Shown: in pieces, positions 54,812 through 63,347 of the stretch
Layout of the letters: the number at the start of each line of letters is the position of its first letter
Numbering within the stretch: the first letter of the stretch is position 1
Assembly (NCBI GenBank): GCA_900541125.1
Contig: UQIK01000001.1
Coordinates: 62,001 to 126,000, forward strand
Length of the DNA: 64,000 nt
Origin: an uncultured Collinsella sp.
GTDB lineage: Bacteria; Actinomycetota; Coriobacteriia; Coriobacteriales; Coriobacteriaceae
Direction: 5' to 3'
Notes under the pieces: generated by a model
The model's database searches: none
Told to the model about the DNA's origin: nothing
The model's input: only the letters and a program-made list of their open reading frames with translations
Translations under genes and position numbers: made by a program

Positions 54812-56830
54812 TTAACCCATTTGCACGGCGAGCACGAGGAACACCACGAGTGCCGCGACGATGTAGCAGATATAGATGCTGTAGTTGCCGCCCTCGAGCT
54901 TAGTCGCGAGGTCGGCGAGCTTCTCGACACCCTTATGCGGGGCATCGACGAGAACCTTGTCGGGTACGGGCTCCACAGCCTCGGCCACACCGGTGAGCTT
55001 CTGGAAGAAGTGCGCGATGGACCAGCAGACGGCCGTGCAGCGGTCACGCAGCGTGTAGAGCGGCTGCATAAACCAGGACACCTCGGAGGCAAAGGTCGTG
55101 GCCACGACGGGCATATGCTCGTTGGGAGCATAGCCGCATGCCCACGGCTGGGACTTCTGCACCTTGCCGACGGTCTTGAGCTTGCGATAGCCGCAGGCAA
55201 GGCCGACGAGCACCACGAGCGCAATAGCGATCGCGGGCGTGGAGGTGGCAGCGCCGGAGTATTGGTTCATGAGTTCCATGCCCTCGGCGGCAAACACGCC
55301 GCCGTACGGATGCAGCACGGATGCGGCGACATCGACCAGCACGGGCGCGATCACGGGAGCACCAATGCCCAGCACGACGCAGATGGCCGCGAGCAGGCCC
55401 TGCGCAAACACCATGGGGGCGGGAACCTCCTTGGCATTGGCCGCGGCCCCGGAGCGGGGCGCGGAGGCAAAGGAGACGCCATAGGCCTTGACGAAGCACG
55501 TGACAGCCAGCGCGCCGGTAATGGCAAGCGCGACGGCAGCGAACACGGCCACAATCATGACGGCCTTGTCGCCCTGCATGGCGGCGTTAAACAGCGACTG
55601 ATAGGTAAACCACTCGGACACAAAGCCGTTGAAGGGCGGGATGGCCGAGATGGCAAGCGCGCCGACGAGGAAGCAGATGGCCGTTGCCGGCATACGACGG
55701 AACAGACCGCCCATCTTCTCCATATTGCGCGTACCCGTGGAGTACAGCAGCGCACCGGCGCCCAAGAACAGCTCGCCCTTAAACATCGCGTGGTTAAACG
55801 TGTGGTAGAGGGCGGCCATCAGAGCCAGGACGGCGATGCCGACCGAGTTGAGCGCCATGGCGGCCATGGAGGCGCCGACGCCGAGCAGAATGATGCCGAT
55901 GTTCTCGACGGAGTGATAGGCCAGCAGGCGCTTGATGTCATGCTCCTGCAGGGCGAAGGCCACGCCGAGGACCGACGAGATCGCACCGAAGACCATGACC
56001 ATAAGGCCCCACCAGACCTGAACGCCCGAGGCGGAAAGCAGGTCGAGACCAACCTTGAGGATGCCGAAGATACCGATCTTGATCATGCCGCCGGACATGA
56101 GGGCCGACACGTTGGACGGCGCCTCGGGATGTGCCTTGGGCAGCCAGCCGTGAAGCGGGATGATACCGGCCTTGGCACCAAAGCCAAAGAAGGCAAGCAC
56201 GAAGCACACGGATGCGACCGCGGGGCTAAACTGCGTGGCGCGGAAATCCGCAAAGGCAAACGAGCCACCAGCGAAGTTGGTCATGGTGAGGAAGCTCGCC
56301 ATGATGAGCACAAAGCCCACGTGCGCGATCACAAAGTAGAGCCAACCGCCGTGGATGGAATTCTCGTTCTCCTCGATCACGACCAGGAAGTACGAGGTCA
56401 GCGACATGAGCTCAAAGGCGACCAGGAACCAAAACACGTTGTCGGCGGTGATGACGAGCATCATGGACGCCACGAAGGTGTTAAAGAAGAAGCCAGCGCG
56501 GCCCTTTTTGCCAGGGTACTCATCAAAGTAGTTGAGACCGTAGATCGAACCGGCAAACGCAAGCACCGAGATGAGCGCCACGAACAGGCCGGACAGCTGA
56601 TTGAGCAGCAGCTGGAAATGGGCAAACGGGAAAAACACGATGGTGTCGACCGACGTGACATCGCCCAGCACGGCCTGGATACCGGCCACAAACGAAAGCA
56701 CCGCGGCGACGGCGCCGATAAGGCAGCCGGCGGTCTTGGCGGCGTTATCGGCCTTGATCAGCAGAACCGAGGCGAGCGCACCGATGCACGAGACGGCAAG
56801 CGATGCGATAAACAGCGTCATGCTATCCAT
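54812..56830 (-). CDS. hyfB: Antiporter-like membrane subunit HyfB/HycC-like
   Basis: A 672-residue NuoL-like protein with about 16 helices. AFELMSLTSYFLVVIEE near residue 145 and GFGAKAGIIPLHGWLPKAHPEAPSNVSALMSG near 230 carry the conserved Glu, Lys and His. It overlaps the end of hyfA by 8 nt. Confidence 0.92.
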   Translation of the reverse strand: MDSMTLFIASLAVSCIGALASVLLIKADNAAKTAGCLIGAVAAVLSFVAGIQAVLGDVTSVDTIVFFPFAHFQLLLNQLSGLFVALISVLAFAGSIYGLNYFDEYPGKKGRAGFFFNTFVASMMLVITADNVFWFLVAFELMSLTSYFLVVIEENENSIHGGWLYFVIAHVGFVLIMASFLTMTNFAGGSFAFADFRATQFSPAVASVCFVLAFFGFGAKAGIIPLHGWLPKAHPEAPSNVSALMSGGMIKIGIFGILKVGLDLLSASGVQVWWGLMVMVFGAISSVLGVAFALQEHDIKRLLAYHSVENIGIILLGVGASMAAMALNSVGIAVLALMAALYHTFNHAMFKGELFLGAGALLYSTGTRNMEKMGGLFRRMPATAICFLVGALAISAIPPFNGFVSEWFTYQSLFNAAMQGDKAVMIVAVFAAVALAITGALAVTCFVKAYGVSFASAPRSGAAANAKEVPAPMVFAQGLLAAICVVLGIGAPVIAPVLVDVAASVLHPYGGVFAAEGMELMNQYSGAATSTPAIAIALVVLVGLACGYRKLKTVGKVQKSQPWACGYAPNEHMPVVATTFASEVSWFMQPLYTLRDRCTAVCWSIAHFFQKLTGVAEAVEPVPDKVLVDAPHKGVEKLADLATKLEGGNYSIYICYIVAALVVFLVLAVQMG

Positions 56831-57440
56831 TGTTTACGCTCCCTTCTGCTTTCTCGGACAGGCCCTGGGCCACAGCGGTAACGTCGACGACCGGACCGTT
56901 TTCGATCGAGCGCAGGCGCTTGGCCTCGTCGAGCTCGCGATCGGCCGCGCCGCCCATGACGGTCAGCGCCTTGGTGGGGCACGCCGCCACACAATGCGGG
57001 CCGTCCGGATCGAAGGCACACAGGTCGCACTTGACAGCGCAGGTGTACTGGCCGGGAGCCCACGTAAGCAGGCTGCTCAGGGACTTAGGATACGAAGGCG
57101 TCGGGTCGCACATGCCTGCGACACCGGCGATAGACGTGCCATCGGGATGGATGGCTCCGAAGGGGCACGCGATGGCGCACAGCCTGCACCCGATGCACTC
57201 CTGCTCCTTGACGTGGATGCGATCGCCATCGTGCTCGATGGCATTCACCGGGCAAACCTCGGCGCAGGGGGCACCCTCGCAATGGTGGCAGGCAAGGGCG
57301 GCCGAAATACCGCCGGTCTTCACGAGCGCCAGACGCGGCGTATCCTGAAGACCCTGCATCCGGTGGGCGTCGGCACAGGCGGACTGGCATGTTCCGCAGC
57401 CGATGCACCTCTCCGGGTTGATGTCGATGAAGCGGTTCAT
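56823..57440 (-). CDS. hyfA: Electron-transfer Fe-S subunit HyfA/HycB-like
   Basis: A 205-residue protein with four 4Fe-4S motifs (CIGCGTCQSAC, CHHCEGAPCAEVCP, CIGCRLCAIACP, CDLCAFDPDGPHCVAACP). It takes electrons from FdhF into the complex. ATG at 57440 has AAGGAAG five bases upstream; a GTG two codons earlier is less likely. Confidence 0.93.
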   Translation of the reverse strand: MNRFIDINPERCIGCGTCQSACADAHRMQGLQDTPRLALVKTGGISAALACHHCEGAPCAEVCPVNAIEHDGDRIHVKEQECIGCRLCAIACPFGAIHPDGTSIAGVAGMCDPTPSYPKSLSSLLTWAPGQYTCAVKCDLCAFDPDGPHCVAACPTKALTVMGGAADRELDEAKRLRSIENGPVVDVTAVAQGLSEKAEGSVNNG

Positions 57441-57462
57441 CCCCACTTCCTTTCAAAATAAC

Positions 57463-57497
57463 GGGCCGGGCTCCCGAACGTACGGGACGCCCGGCCC
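57463..57497 (-). terminator. GC-rich hairpin between fdhF and hyfA
   Basis: A 9-bp perfect GC stem (GGGCCGGGC and complement) is followed on the minus strand by GUUAUUUUG. It may partly end transcription or protect the fdhF 3' end, setting the ratio of FdhF to the membrane complex. Confidence 0.5.
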
Positions 57498-57518
57498 AAA
57501 AAGCCAACGAGAACGGGA

Positions 57519-59741
57519 CTACACGATTTGATTCACGTGCGTCTCGTCGTCGAACTTGGCGGCGCCAGGCTCAACGTCCTGGGGAGCGGCGGCGTCCACC
57601 AGAGCCTGCTTGAGCTCGGTGTACTGACGCTCGACCTCGCCCTCGGCCCAGACCTGGTCGGCAATGGCGTCGACCTGGCAGGCGGAGAACTTGTCCTCGG
57701 GCGTATGCGAGACCGGGTCGACCTTGTGAATGGTCAGCTCGTTGCACTTGCCGATCCACCATTGGTAGGTCATATAGACCGTGCCCTTGTTGATGCGGTC
57801 GCTCACGTCGGCGCGACTGTATACCTGGCCACGGCGGCTGTGGATCGAGACGATGTCGCCGTTCTTGATACCGCGCGCTTGGGCGTCCGCGGGATTCATG
57901 CGGACAAAGCCGGGCTCGTCGGCAAGCAGCGCCAGCGTCTTGCAGTTGCCGGTCATCGAGCGGCAGCTGTAGTGGCCGACCTCGCGGACGGTGCACAGGA
58001 TGAGCGGGTACTCATCGTCGGGAAGCTCGGAGGGCGCCTCCCAGTCGTGCGCCATCAGGTTGGCGCGACCGTCCTTGGTGGTGAACTTGCCACCAGCGAA
58101 CATGTCGGGCGTACCGTGGTCGTTCACATCGGTGCTCTTGACGGGCCACTGGGCGTAACCGCCCTCGGGAGCCATCTTCTCGTAGGTCGCGCCCACAAAG
58201 TTGGGGCACAGGCTAATGCACTCGTTCCAGATCTGCTCGGTGTTGTCGTAGTGCATGGGATAGCCCATACGTGTAGACAGGTCCGCGAAGATCTCCCAGT
58301 CGTGACGGCACTCGCCCTTGGGAGGAACGGCCGCGTCAAAGTGCTGGAAGCTACGGTCGGATGCGGTAAAGACACCTTCGTGCTCGCCCCAAGAGGTAGC
58401 GGGCAGGATGACGTCGGCGAGCATGGTCGTCTGCGTCATAAAGATGTCCTGGCAAATGAACAGATCCAGCTCGGAGAGCGTCTTGCGCATACCGGCCGAA
58501 TCGGGCTCGGTCTGCACCGGGTCCTCGCCGTAGTTGTAGAAGCAGTGCACCTTGCCCTCGTCGACCAGGTGGCCCAGGTCGGTGAGCTTGTAGCCCTCCT
58601 CGAGCGGGAGCTTTTCCTCGGGCACGCCCCAAGCCTTGGCAAACTTGGCACGCGCTGCCGGGTCGGTGACCTTTTGGTAGCCAGGGTACAGGTTGGGCAG
58701 CATGCCCATATCGCAGGAGCCCTGGACGTTGTTCTGACCACGCACGGGCGCGAGGCCGGAATTGGGTTTGCCGATCTGGCCGGCAACGCAGGCGATGGAG
58801 GCGATGGTATGCACCGTCTTCAGGTTCTGCTTCTGCTGGCATACGCCCATACCCCAGCCAATGATGGCAGAGGGCTTCGCCGTGGCGTACATCTCGGCAG
58901 CTTGGTGGATCAACGCGGGCTCGACACCCGTGATGTCCTGTACGGATTCGGGAGTGTAGTTCTTGATGGTCTCCCACCACTCGTCAAAGCCGTTCGTGTG
59001 CTCGGCGACGAATTCCTTGTCGTAGAGGCCATCGTTGACCAGACAGTTGGCAAAGGCGTTGAGGAACGCGACGTTGCAACCGTTCTTGATCGGAAGGTAG
59101 AGATCGGCGATACGCGCGGTTTCGATATGGCGCGGATCGGCGACGATGATCTTGCAACCCTTTTCTTTGGCTCGCACGATACGCCTTGCGACGATGGGGT
59201 GCGAATCGGCAGGGTTATAGCCGAAGAGGAAAATGCAGCCCGCATCCTCCATACCGGGGATGGAGCATGACATGCAACCTGAACCAACCGTGTCCATCAG
59301 ACCGAGGACAGTAGGGCCGTGTCAAGTACGGGCGCAGTTGTCTACGCTGTGGGTGCCGATGCACGCACGCGTAAACTTCTGCATGACGTAGTTCGCCTCA
59401 TTGCCGCCGCCTCGCGAAGAGCCGGTGGTCATGACAGCGTTAGGACCATATTCGTCAATTATGGCCTGCATCTTAGATGCGGTGAAATCCAGTGCCTCGT
59501 CCCAGCTTACGCGCTCAAGATCCGCGCCCTTGGTGCGGCGGATCATCGGGTGCAGTACGCGAGGAGTCAAGATCTTGGTGTCGTTGATGAAGTCGTAGCC
59601 GCTCATGCCCTTCAGGCACAGCTCGCCCTGATTGGTGATGCCGTTGAGCGGCTCGGTACCCACGACCTGGCCGTTTTGGACCAGGAGGTTAAACTGGCAA
59701 CCGGCGCCGCAGTACGGGCAGATCACTTTATGCTTCTCCAT
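57519..59741 (-). CDS. fdhF: Formate dehydrogenase H, selenocysteine-containing
   Basis: A 740-residue protein if the in-frame TGA at 59322-59324 is read as selenocysteine. The Sec is residue 140 in NCART-U-HGPTVLGL, the same number as in E. coli FdhH. The 4Fe-4S ligands C8, C11, C15 and C42 (CPYCGAGC, LCLKG) and Lys44 are all at E. coli positions. It binds bis-MGD and oxidises formate to CO2. The start has AGGAGGGTGTC before ATG. It is flanked by a HydN-like ferredoxin and hyfA. A frame-only reading would wrongly split it into two genes. Confidence 0.95.
59276..59324 (-). promoter_or_regulatory. SECIS element in fdhF
   Basis: Exactly 11 nt after the UGA a short stem TGTCC/GGACA encloses the loop TCGGTCTGAT. 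The loop holds GGTCT, as in the E. coli fdhF SECIS. It should bind the C-terminal winged helices of SelB. Confidence 0.85.
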
Positions 59742-59815
59742 GACACCCTCCTTCCTTTCTCTGTTACCGATTAATCGGTATGTATTTGACAATCATTGGG
59801 CTTGTCGCCCGACGC

Positions 59816-60334
59816 TTACGCCTCGTTTTCGATGGTGGCGCGGGCACGCTCGGCAGTCAGCTCTGCCAGGCGCTCCTCGTCTACCAGGGTGAGGCCCTTG
59901 GTCGGGCACGCCTCGGCACACGCCGGACCGCCGGGACGGTCCACGCACAGGTCGCACTTGAGCACGAAGCTCTTTGTCTGCGAACCCACGCGCACGTCGC
60001 CCATCAAGACGGGGACCTGCGTGGTCGCAACGCTCACGGCGCCAAAGGGGCATGCCATGACGCAGCTCTTGCAGCCGATGCAGTTGTCCTCGTTAACGCC
60101 GATGCGATGGTTCTTTGGATCAAAGAACAAGGCGCCCGTGGGGCAGGCCTTGGCGCACGGGGCATCCTCGCAGTGATGGCAAGCCACCGGTGCGGAGATC
60201 TCGTAGGTGCGCGTCACGCGCAGGCGCGGCGCGGCGATGTTGCCGGGGATGTCGTGCGCCTCGATGCACGCCGCCATGCAGGTTTGACACCCAATGCAGC
60301 GCGAGGAATCGGCTACGACTCGTTTATTGCCCAT
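59816..60334 (-). CDS. HydN/FdhB-like four-cluster ferredoxin
   Basis: A 172-residue protein with four 4Fe-4S motifs (CIGCQTCMAACIEA, CHHCEDAPCAKACP, CIGCKSCVMACP, CDLCVDRPGGPACAEACP). It is the first gene of the operon, before fdhF, as hydN is beside formate genes in enterics. It is likely to be the direct partner or assembly helper of FdhF. ATG at 60334 follows AGGAGGGAG; 36 upstream in-frame codons lie in the leader. Confidence 0.9.
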   Translation of the reverse strand: MGNKRVVADSSRCIGCQTCMAACIEAHDIPGNIAAPRLRVTRTYEISAPVACHHCEDAPCAKACPTGALFFDPKNHRIGVNEDNCIGCKSCVMACPFGAVSVATTQVPVLMGDVRVGSQTKSFVLKCDLCVDRPGGPACAEACPTKGLTLVDEERLAELTAERARATIENEA

Positions 60335-60512
60335 GTTGTTCACTCCCTCCTGAATCCCATGCCGGAGAGACCCTGCCGACGTTGCCCCGGACCGCCCGTG
60401 GTCCGGCATCGACGTATCGAGTGCATGCGGCGAAACAGGCACTTCGATAGAATTCCTCCAACGATATACAGGTTAAATATACGCAGTTGCAGGGGGCAAA
60501 CTTGAGCATAGG

Positions 60513-60538
60513 CCCTGCAATACGGGTGTATTGCAGGG
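60513..60538. promoter_or_regulatory. Inverted repeat upstream of the formate hydrogenlyase operon
   Basis: CCCTGCAATAC-4 nt-GTATTGCAGGG is a perfect 11-bp inverted repeat about 180 bp upstream of the hydN-like start. A further half-site TTGCAGGGG lies at 60487-60495. It looks like a dimeric regulator site, or a short terminator for the plus strand (GGTTTT follows). The region 60335-60763 otherwise holds only leaders and the divergent promoters. Confidence 0.5.
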
Positions 60539-60699
60539 GTTTTGGCAGGTTGGAATTATTCTCGATAGGATATAAAGGTGAGTGTATTACACGCGTACGT
60601 TCGAGAGAGATTTCACGCCCGCTTCTAAAGGATGTAGTACGTTTGTAATATTGTTCACACTCAATTACTCTAGTGCAATAAAGTAGTGGTTGTAAGATT

Positions 60700-60713
60700 G
60701 GCTATTATTAGCC
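60700..60713. promoter_or_regulatory. Palindrome upstream of the toxin-antitoxin genes
   Basis: GGCTA-ttat-TAGCC is a perfect inverted repeat 50 bp before the antitoxin start. Antitoxins of the RelB group bind such sites to repress their own operon. TTGACT and AT-rich sequence follow. Confidence 0.4.
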
Positions 60714-60763
60714 GATGTTGTATTTGACTATTCAAATTGCACGCTCATTAAGGGAGGCCAGTG

Positions 60764-61087
60764 ATGTCATCGACTCAAAAACGAGCCATCCTGCAGGTGC
60801 GCATTCGCGAGGAAGACAAGCAGCATGCCGAACGTCTCTACGACGCCATGGGCACATCGCTCGCCGAGGCTGTCCGTCTATTTGTCGCGCAGAGTATTTT
60901 GATGCGCAAGCTTCCCTTTCAGCCGGTCGCCGTGCGCTCAAAGGACGGCACCGCCGCCTATGGATCGCTCAAAGCATATGGGGACCCCAATCGCCGCTCC
61001 GAGGAGCGCAATGCCTGGATTGAGTACCTTGCTACAGAAAGCGACGATTCGATTTTGGGTCCCGAGGAAGTAGATATCCATGAGTAG
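60764..61087 (+). CDS. RelB/DinJ-like antitoxin
   Basis: A 107-residue protein. The N-terminal ~50 residues form a ribbon-helix-helix fold of the RelB/DinJ kind (ILQVRIREEDKQHAERLYDAMG, then SLAEAVRLFVAQSI). The C-terminal part is longer than in typical antitoxins and should wrap the toxin. ATG at 60764 has GGGAGG six bases upstream; a GTG one codon earlier is less likely. It overlaps the toxin gene by 8 nt. Confidence 0.75.
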   Translation: MSSTQKRAILQVRIREEDKQHAERLYDAMGTSLAEAVRLFVAQSILMRKLPFQPVAVRSKDGTAAYGSLKAYGDPNRRSEERNAWIEYLATESDDSILGPEEVDIHE

Positions 61088-61577
61088 CACCATCATCGAC
61101 GAGACCGTCATCCTACGCTACCTGCTCGACGACGACGAGGTCCTGTCGCCGCGCGCCGCCAAGGTCATCGCCACGCGCACCGCTCGCGTCTACCCCGAGA
61201 TTATCACGCGCGTCGTGGTCACGCTGCGCGACGTCTATAAGGTTCCCCGCGTTGAGATTGCCGCGGCCATGAAAAGGTTGCTCGATGACGTCATGGTCGA
61301 CGAGCCCACCGTTGTCGCCCTTGCCGTCAAACTCTTTGGCAAGACCCATATGGACTTTTCCGACTGCCTCCTCGCAGCCCGAACCGCCATCTACAACGAT
61401 GATGTCGTGAGCTTTGGCAAGCCCATCATCCAAGGCATGATCGACTACCGCCGCAAGCGCCAAACCGCCGCCGACGCCCGCGACCGCGTCGCCGAAGCCC
61501 GCAGCCGTGCCGCCGAAGCCCGCAGCCACGGCACCGATGCCACCATCGACAAACTCCGTCACCACGGTCGCCACTAA
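61080..61577 (+). CDS. PIN-domain toxin (VapC-like)
   Basis: A 165-residue protein. IIDETVILRYLLDDDEVLS at the start and MDFSDCLLAARTA near residue 92 and NDDVVSFGKP near 107 fit a PIN ribonuclease fold. The first acidic motif is D-E-T where D-T-N is usual. The last ~45 residues are an Ala/Arg-rich repeat (VAEARSRAAEARS) that may be a charged helix. It is paired with a RelB-type, not VapB-type, antitoxin, a mixed module. Confidence 0.75.
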   Translation: MSSTIIDETVILRYLLDDDEVLSPRAAKVIATRTARVYPEIITRVVVTLRDVYKVPRVEIAAAMKRLLDDVMVDEPTVVALAVKLFGKTHMDFSDCLLAARTAIYNDDVVSFGKPIIQGMIDYRRKRQTAADARDRVAEARSRAAEARSHGTDATIDKLRHHGRH

Positions 61578-61622
61578 CCGACAGGCAACGGCATCGCCCG
61601 CAACTCAACGCCATCCCCCCTT

Positions 61623-61691
61623 AAGTTGCGGTGAAATAGTTCCTGGATTTAGGCTTATTCGAGCTTTTCAGGAACTATTTCACCGCAACTT
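61623..61691. repeat. Type A palindromic element, copy 3
   Basis: Perfect 23-bp arms (aagttgcggtgaaatagttcctg and complement) with a 23-nt loop, 45 bp after the toxin stop. The rest of 61692-61863 shows no gene. Confidence 0.85.
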
Positions 61692-61863
61692 TCTGTAAGG
61701 GTGGTTTTTAGTGCCGGCGAGGGGCACTAATCAACCGTTTGCCGATATGTTTGGCTCTAACTCATGACTCTGACCTGCCCCGTCAAGCTTTTGGTCAGTT
61801 CATGGCAAGGTCTGGCGGACCAAATATGGGTTAGCGTAGTGTCATTCACTCCCCCTCGAGACT

Positions 61864-62871
61864 ATGGGGTCGAAAATGAGTCATGATAAACGCTGTTCCA
61901 AACCGCAAGTAGAGCTGTTCTTCCGGTTATTCGAGGCCCATCATGGCGGGCACCTGTTTGTAGCTACCAAAAAATGGGATGAACGCTGTGCCTACGCGCT
62001 CATGCAAAAAGAGATGATTGTTCGACTCTACAACCATGTCTACGCTGATTCCGCGTATTGGAATGACCTCGGCGTCGAAGATCGCATCTTTCAATTGGCA
62101 TCCGCTATTGCGGTCGTTGAACCGGATGCCGTGTTTTGTGGAGCAACGGCGGCACTGCTCTATGGCATCGGTTCTGCATATTCGCTTCTCGACAAGGTAC
62201 AAGTGCTGCTGCCGCGTTCCACCAGACGCGATATGTACGAATTCGTTGAATACCGACGCTGGCGGCCGGGCGACGTATGGCAGCTCGGCCCGTTTACGTT
62301 AACGGATCCATATCGCACGGTGGTCGACATCGCCCGAACGAGCGCTTTTCGATATGCACTAGGCTATGTCGACGGGTTGGCTCGTGAGTACGGTGTCGAG
62401 CGTGAAGAATTGCGTGCATATGCACAAGCGAACTGCCGCGGACTGCATGGCATCGCGCGCGCATTTGACGTTTTTGAACATATGGATGGAAGATCGGATA
62501 ACGGTGGAGAATCCGAAGCACGGGCGGCAATGATTCTGGCGGGAGTTGCCGATCCCGAACTTCAGGTTGAAATCACTCGACCGGGAAACGCAGGCTATTA
62601 TTTGGCAGATTACGGCTGGCAGATGCCAAACGGCTCTTGGATGCTGGCTGAGCTGCATGGACTAGGCAAGTTTGAGGACGATGCCCAAAATGATCCGGAA
62701 CATACTGCGGCAAAAACCTATCGAGCTGCCCTCATGCGCGACGCGAACCTGCGTGCCATGGGCCACAACGTCATTCATTTCAAGCTCTCAGACACCTACG
62801 ATGTCAAAGCGTTCGGCTCCATGATGCGCGGCTACGGTGTACCAACCACAAAACCCTACGCAGACTCCTGA
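61864..62871 (+). CDS. AbiEi/endonuclease-like hypothetical protein
   Basis: A 335-residue protein. Residues 1-200 resemble AbiEi-type antitoxin or transcription-factor proteins: a short helical start, then AVVEPDAVFCGATAALLYG near residue 80, a barrel-like middle and DPYRTVVDIAR near 150. The C-terminal ~110 residues (SEARAAMILAG, then YLADYGW..NGSWMLAELHGLGKFED) resemble a Vsr/DUF559-type nuclease fold, with a possible D...E-x-H core. No AbiEii toxin follows. Start uncertain between 61864 and 61876. Confidence 0.6.
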   Translation: MGSKMSHDKRCSKPQVELFFRLFEAHHGGHLFVATKKWDERCAYALMQKEMIVRLYNHVYADSAYWNDLGVEDRIFQLASAIAVVEPDAVFCGATAALLYGIGSAYSLLDKVQVLLPRSTRRDMYEFVEYRRWRPGDVWQLGPFTLTDPYRTVVDIARTSAFRYALGYVDGLAREYGVEREELRAYAQANCRGLHGIARAFDVFEHMDGRSDNGGESEARAAMILAGVADPELQVEITRPGNAGYYLADYGWQMPNGSWMLAELHGLGKFEDDAQNDPEHTAAKTYRAALMRDANLRAMGHNVIHFKLSDTYDVKAFGSMMRGYGVPTTKPYADS

Positions 62872-62933
62872 CCGGCTGCCCTCATCTTCTCGACAACAGA
62901 ACCCATCATCGACCCAGCCCGCTCGGCCTCAAT

Positions 62934-63002
62934 AAGTTGCGGTGAAATAGTTCCTGGATAACAGCTTTTGTGGCTAATCCAGGAACTATTTCACCGCAAC
63001 TT
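62934..63002. repeat. Type A palindromic element, copy 4
   Basis: Perfect 26-bp arms (the common arm plus GAT) with a 17-nt loop, between a plus-strand gene and the minus-strand tRNAs. Confidence 0.85.
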
Positions 63003-63099
63003 AAGAGGGGATGTGGGACAGCATCGATTCCCATCACCCCGTACGCTTATGAAAACGGCTCTGGCACCAAATAGAGCCAAAGCCGTTAAAACTATCCTA

Positions 63100-63173
63100 T
63101 GGAGCGGGCGACGGGAATCGAACCCGCGTCATCAGCTTGGAAGGCTGGGGTTCTACCATTGAACTACGCCCGC
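63100..63173 (-). tRNA. tRNA-Gly (anticodon UCC)
   Basis: Minus-strand cloverleaf GCGGGCG...CGCCCGC, anticodon loop CTTCCAA, T-loop TTCGATT and encoded CCA. Confidence 0.95.
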
Positions 63174-63179
63174 AAGATA

Positions 63180-63256
63180 TGGTCGGGACGACAGGATTTG
63201 AACCTGCGACATCCTGCTCCCAAAGCAGGCGCGCTACCAAACTGCGCCACGTCCCG
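63180..63256 (-). tRNA. tRNA-Pro (anticodon UGG)
   Basis: Minus-strand cloverleaf CGGGACG...CGTCCCG, anticodon loop TTTGGGA between CCTGC and GCAGG, T-loop TTCAAAT and encoded CCA. It lies 6 bp from tRNA-Gly, so both are likely cut from one transcript. Confidence 0.95.
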
Positions 63257-63347
63257 AAGGTGTTGAGCAGCTAAGGTCTAAACCTTGCGTGTCCCAAAGC
63301 GAAGGAAATTATAGGGGAGACTCCCCGCCTGTGCAAGCATTGATGCC

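Noticed and set aside
59298..59324. Frameshift or nonsense pseudogene in fdhF
   Set aside because: The stop is TGA at the exact Sec position, followed by a SECIS-like hairpin, with selABC nearby.
60440..60560. Sigma-54 promoter for the formate hydrogenlyase operon
   Set aside because: No GG-N10-GC pattern of the TGGCAC-N5-TTGC type was found on the minus strand.
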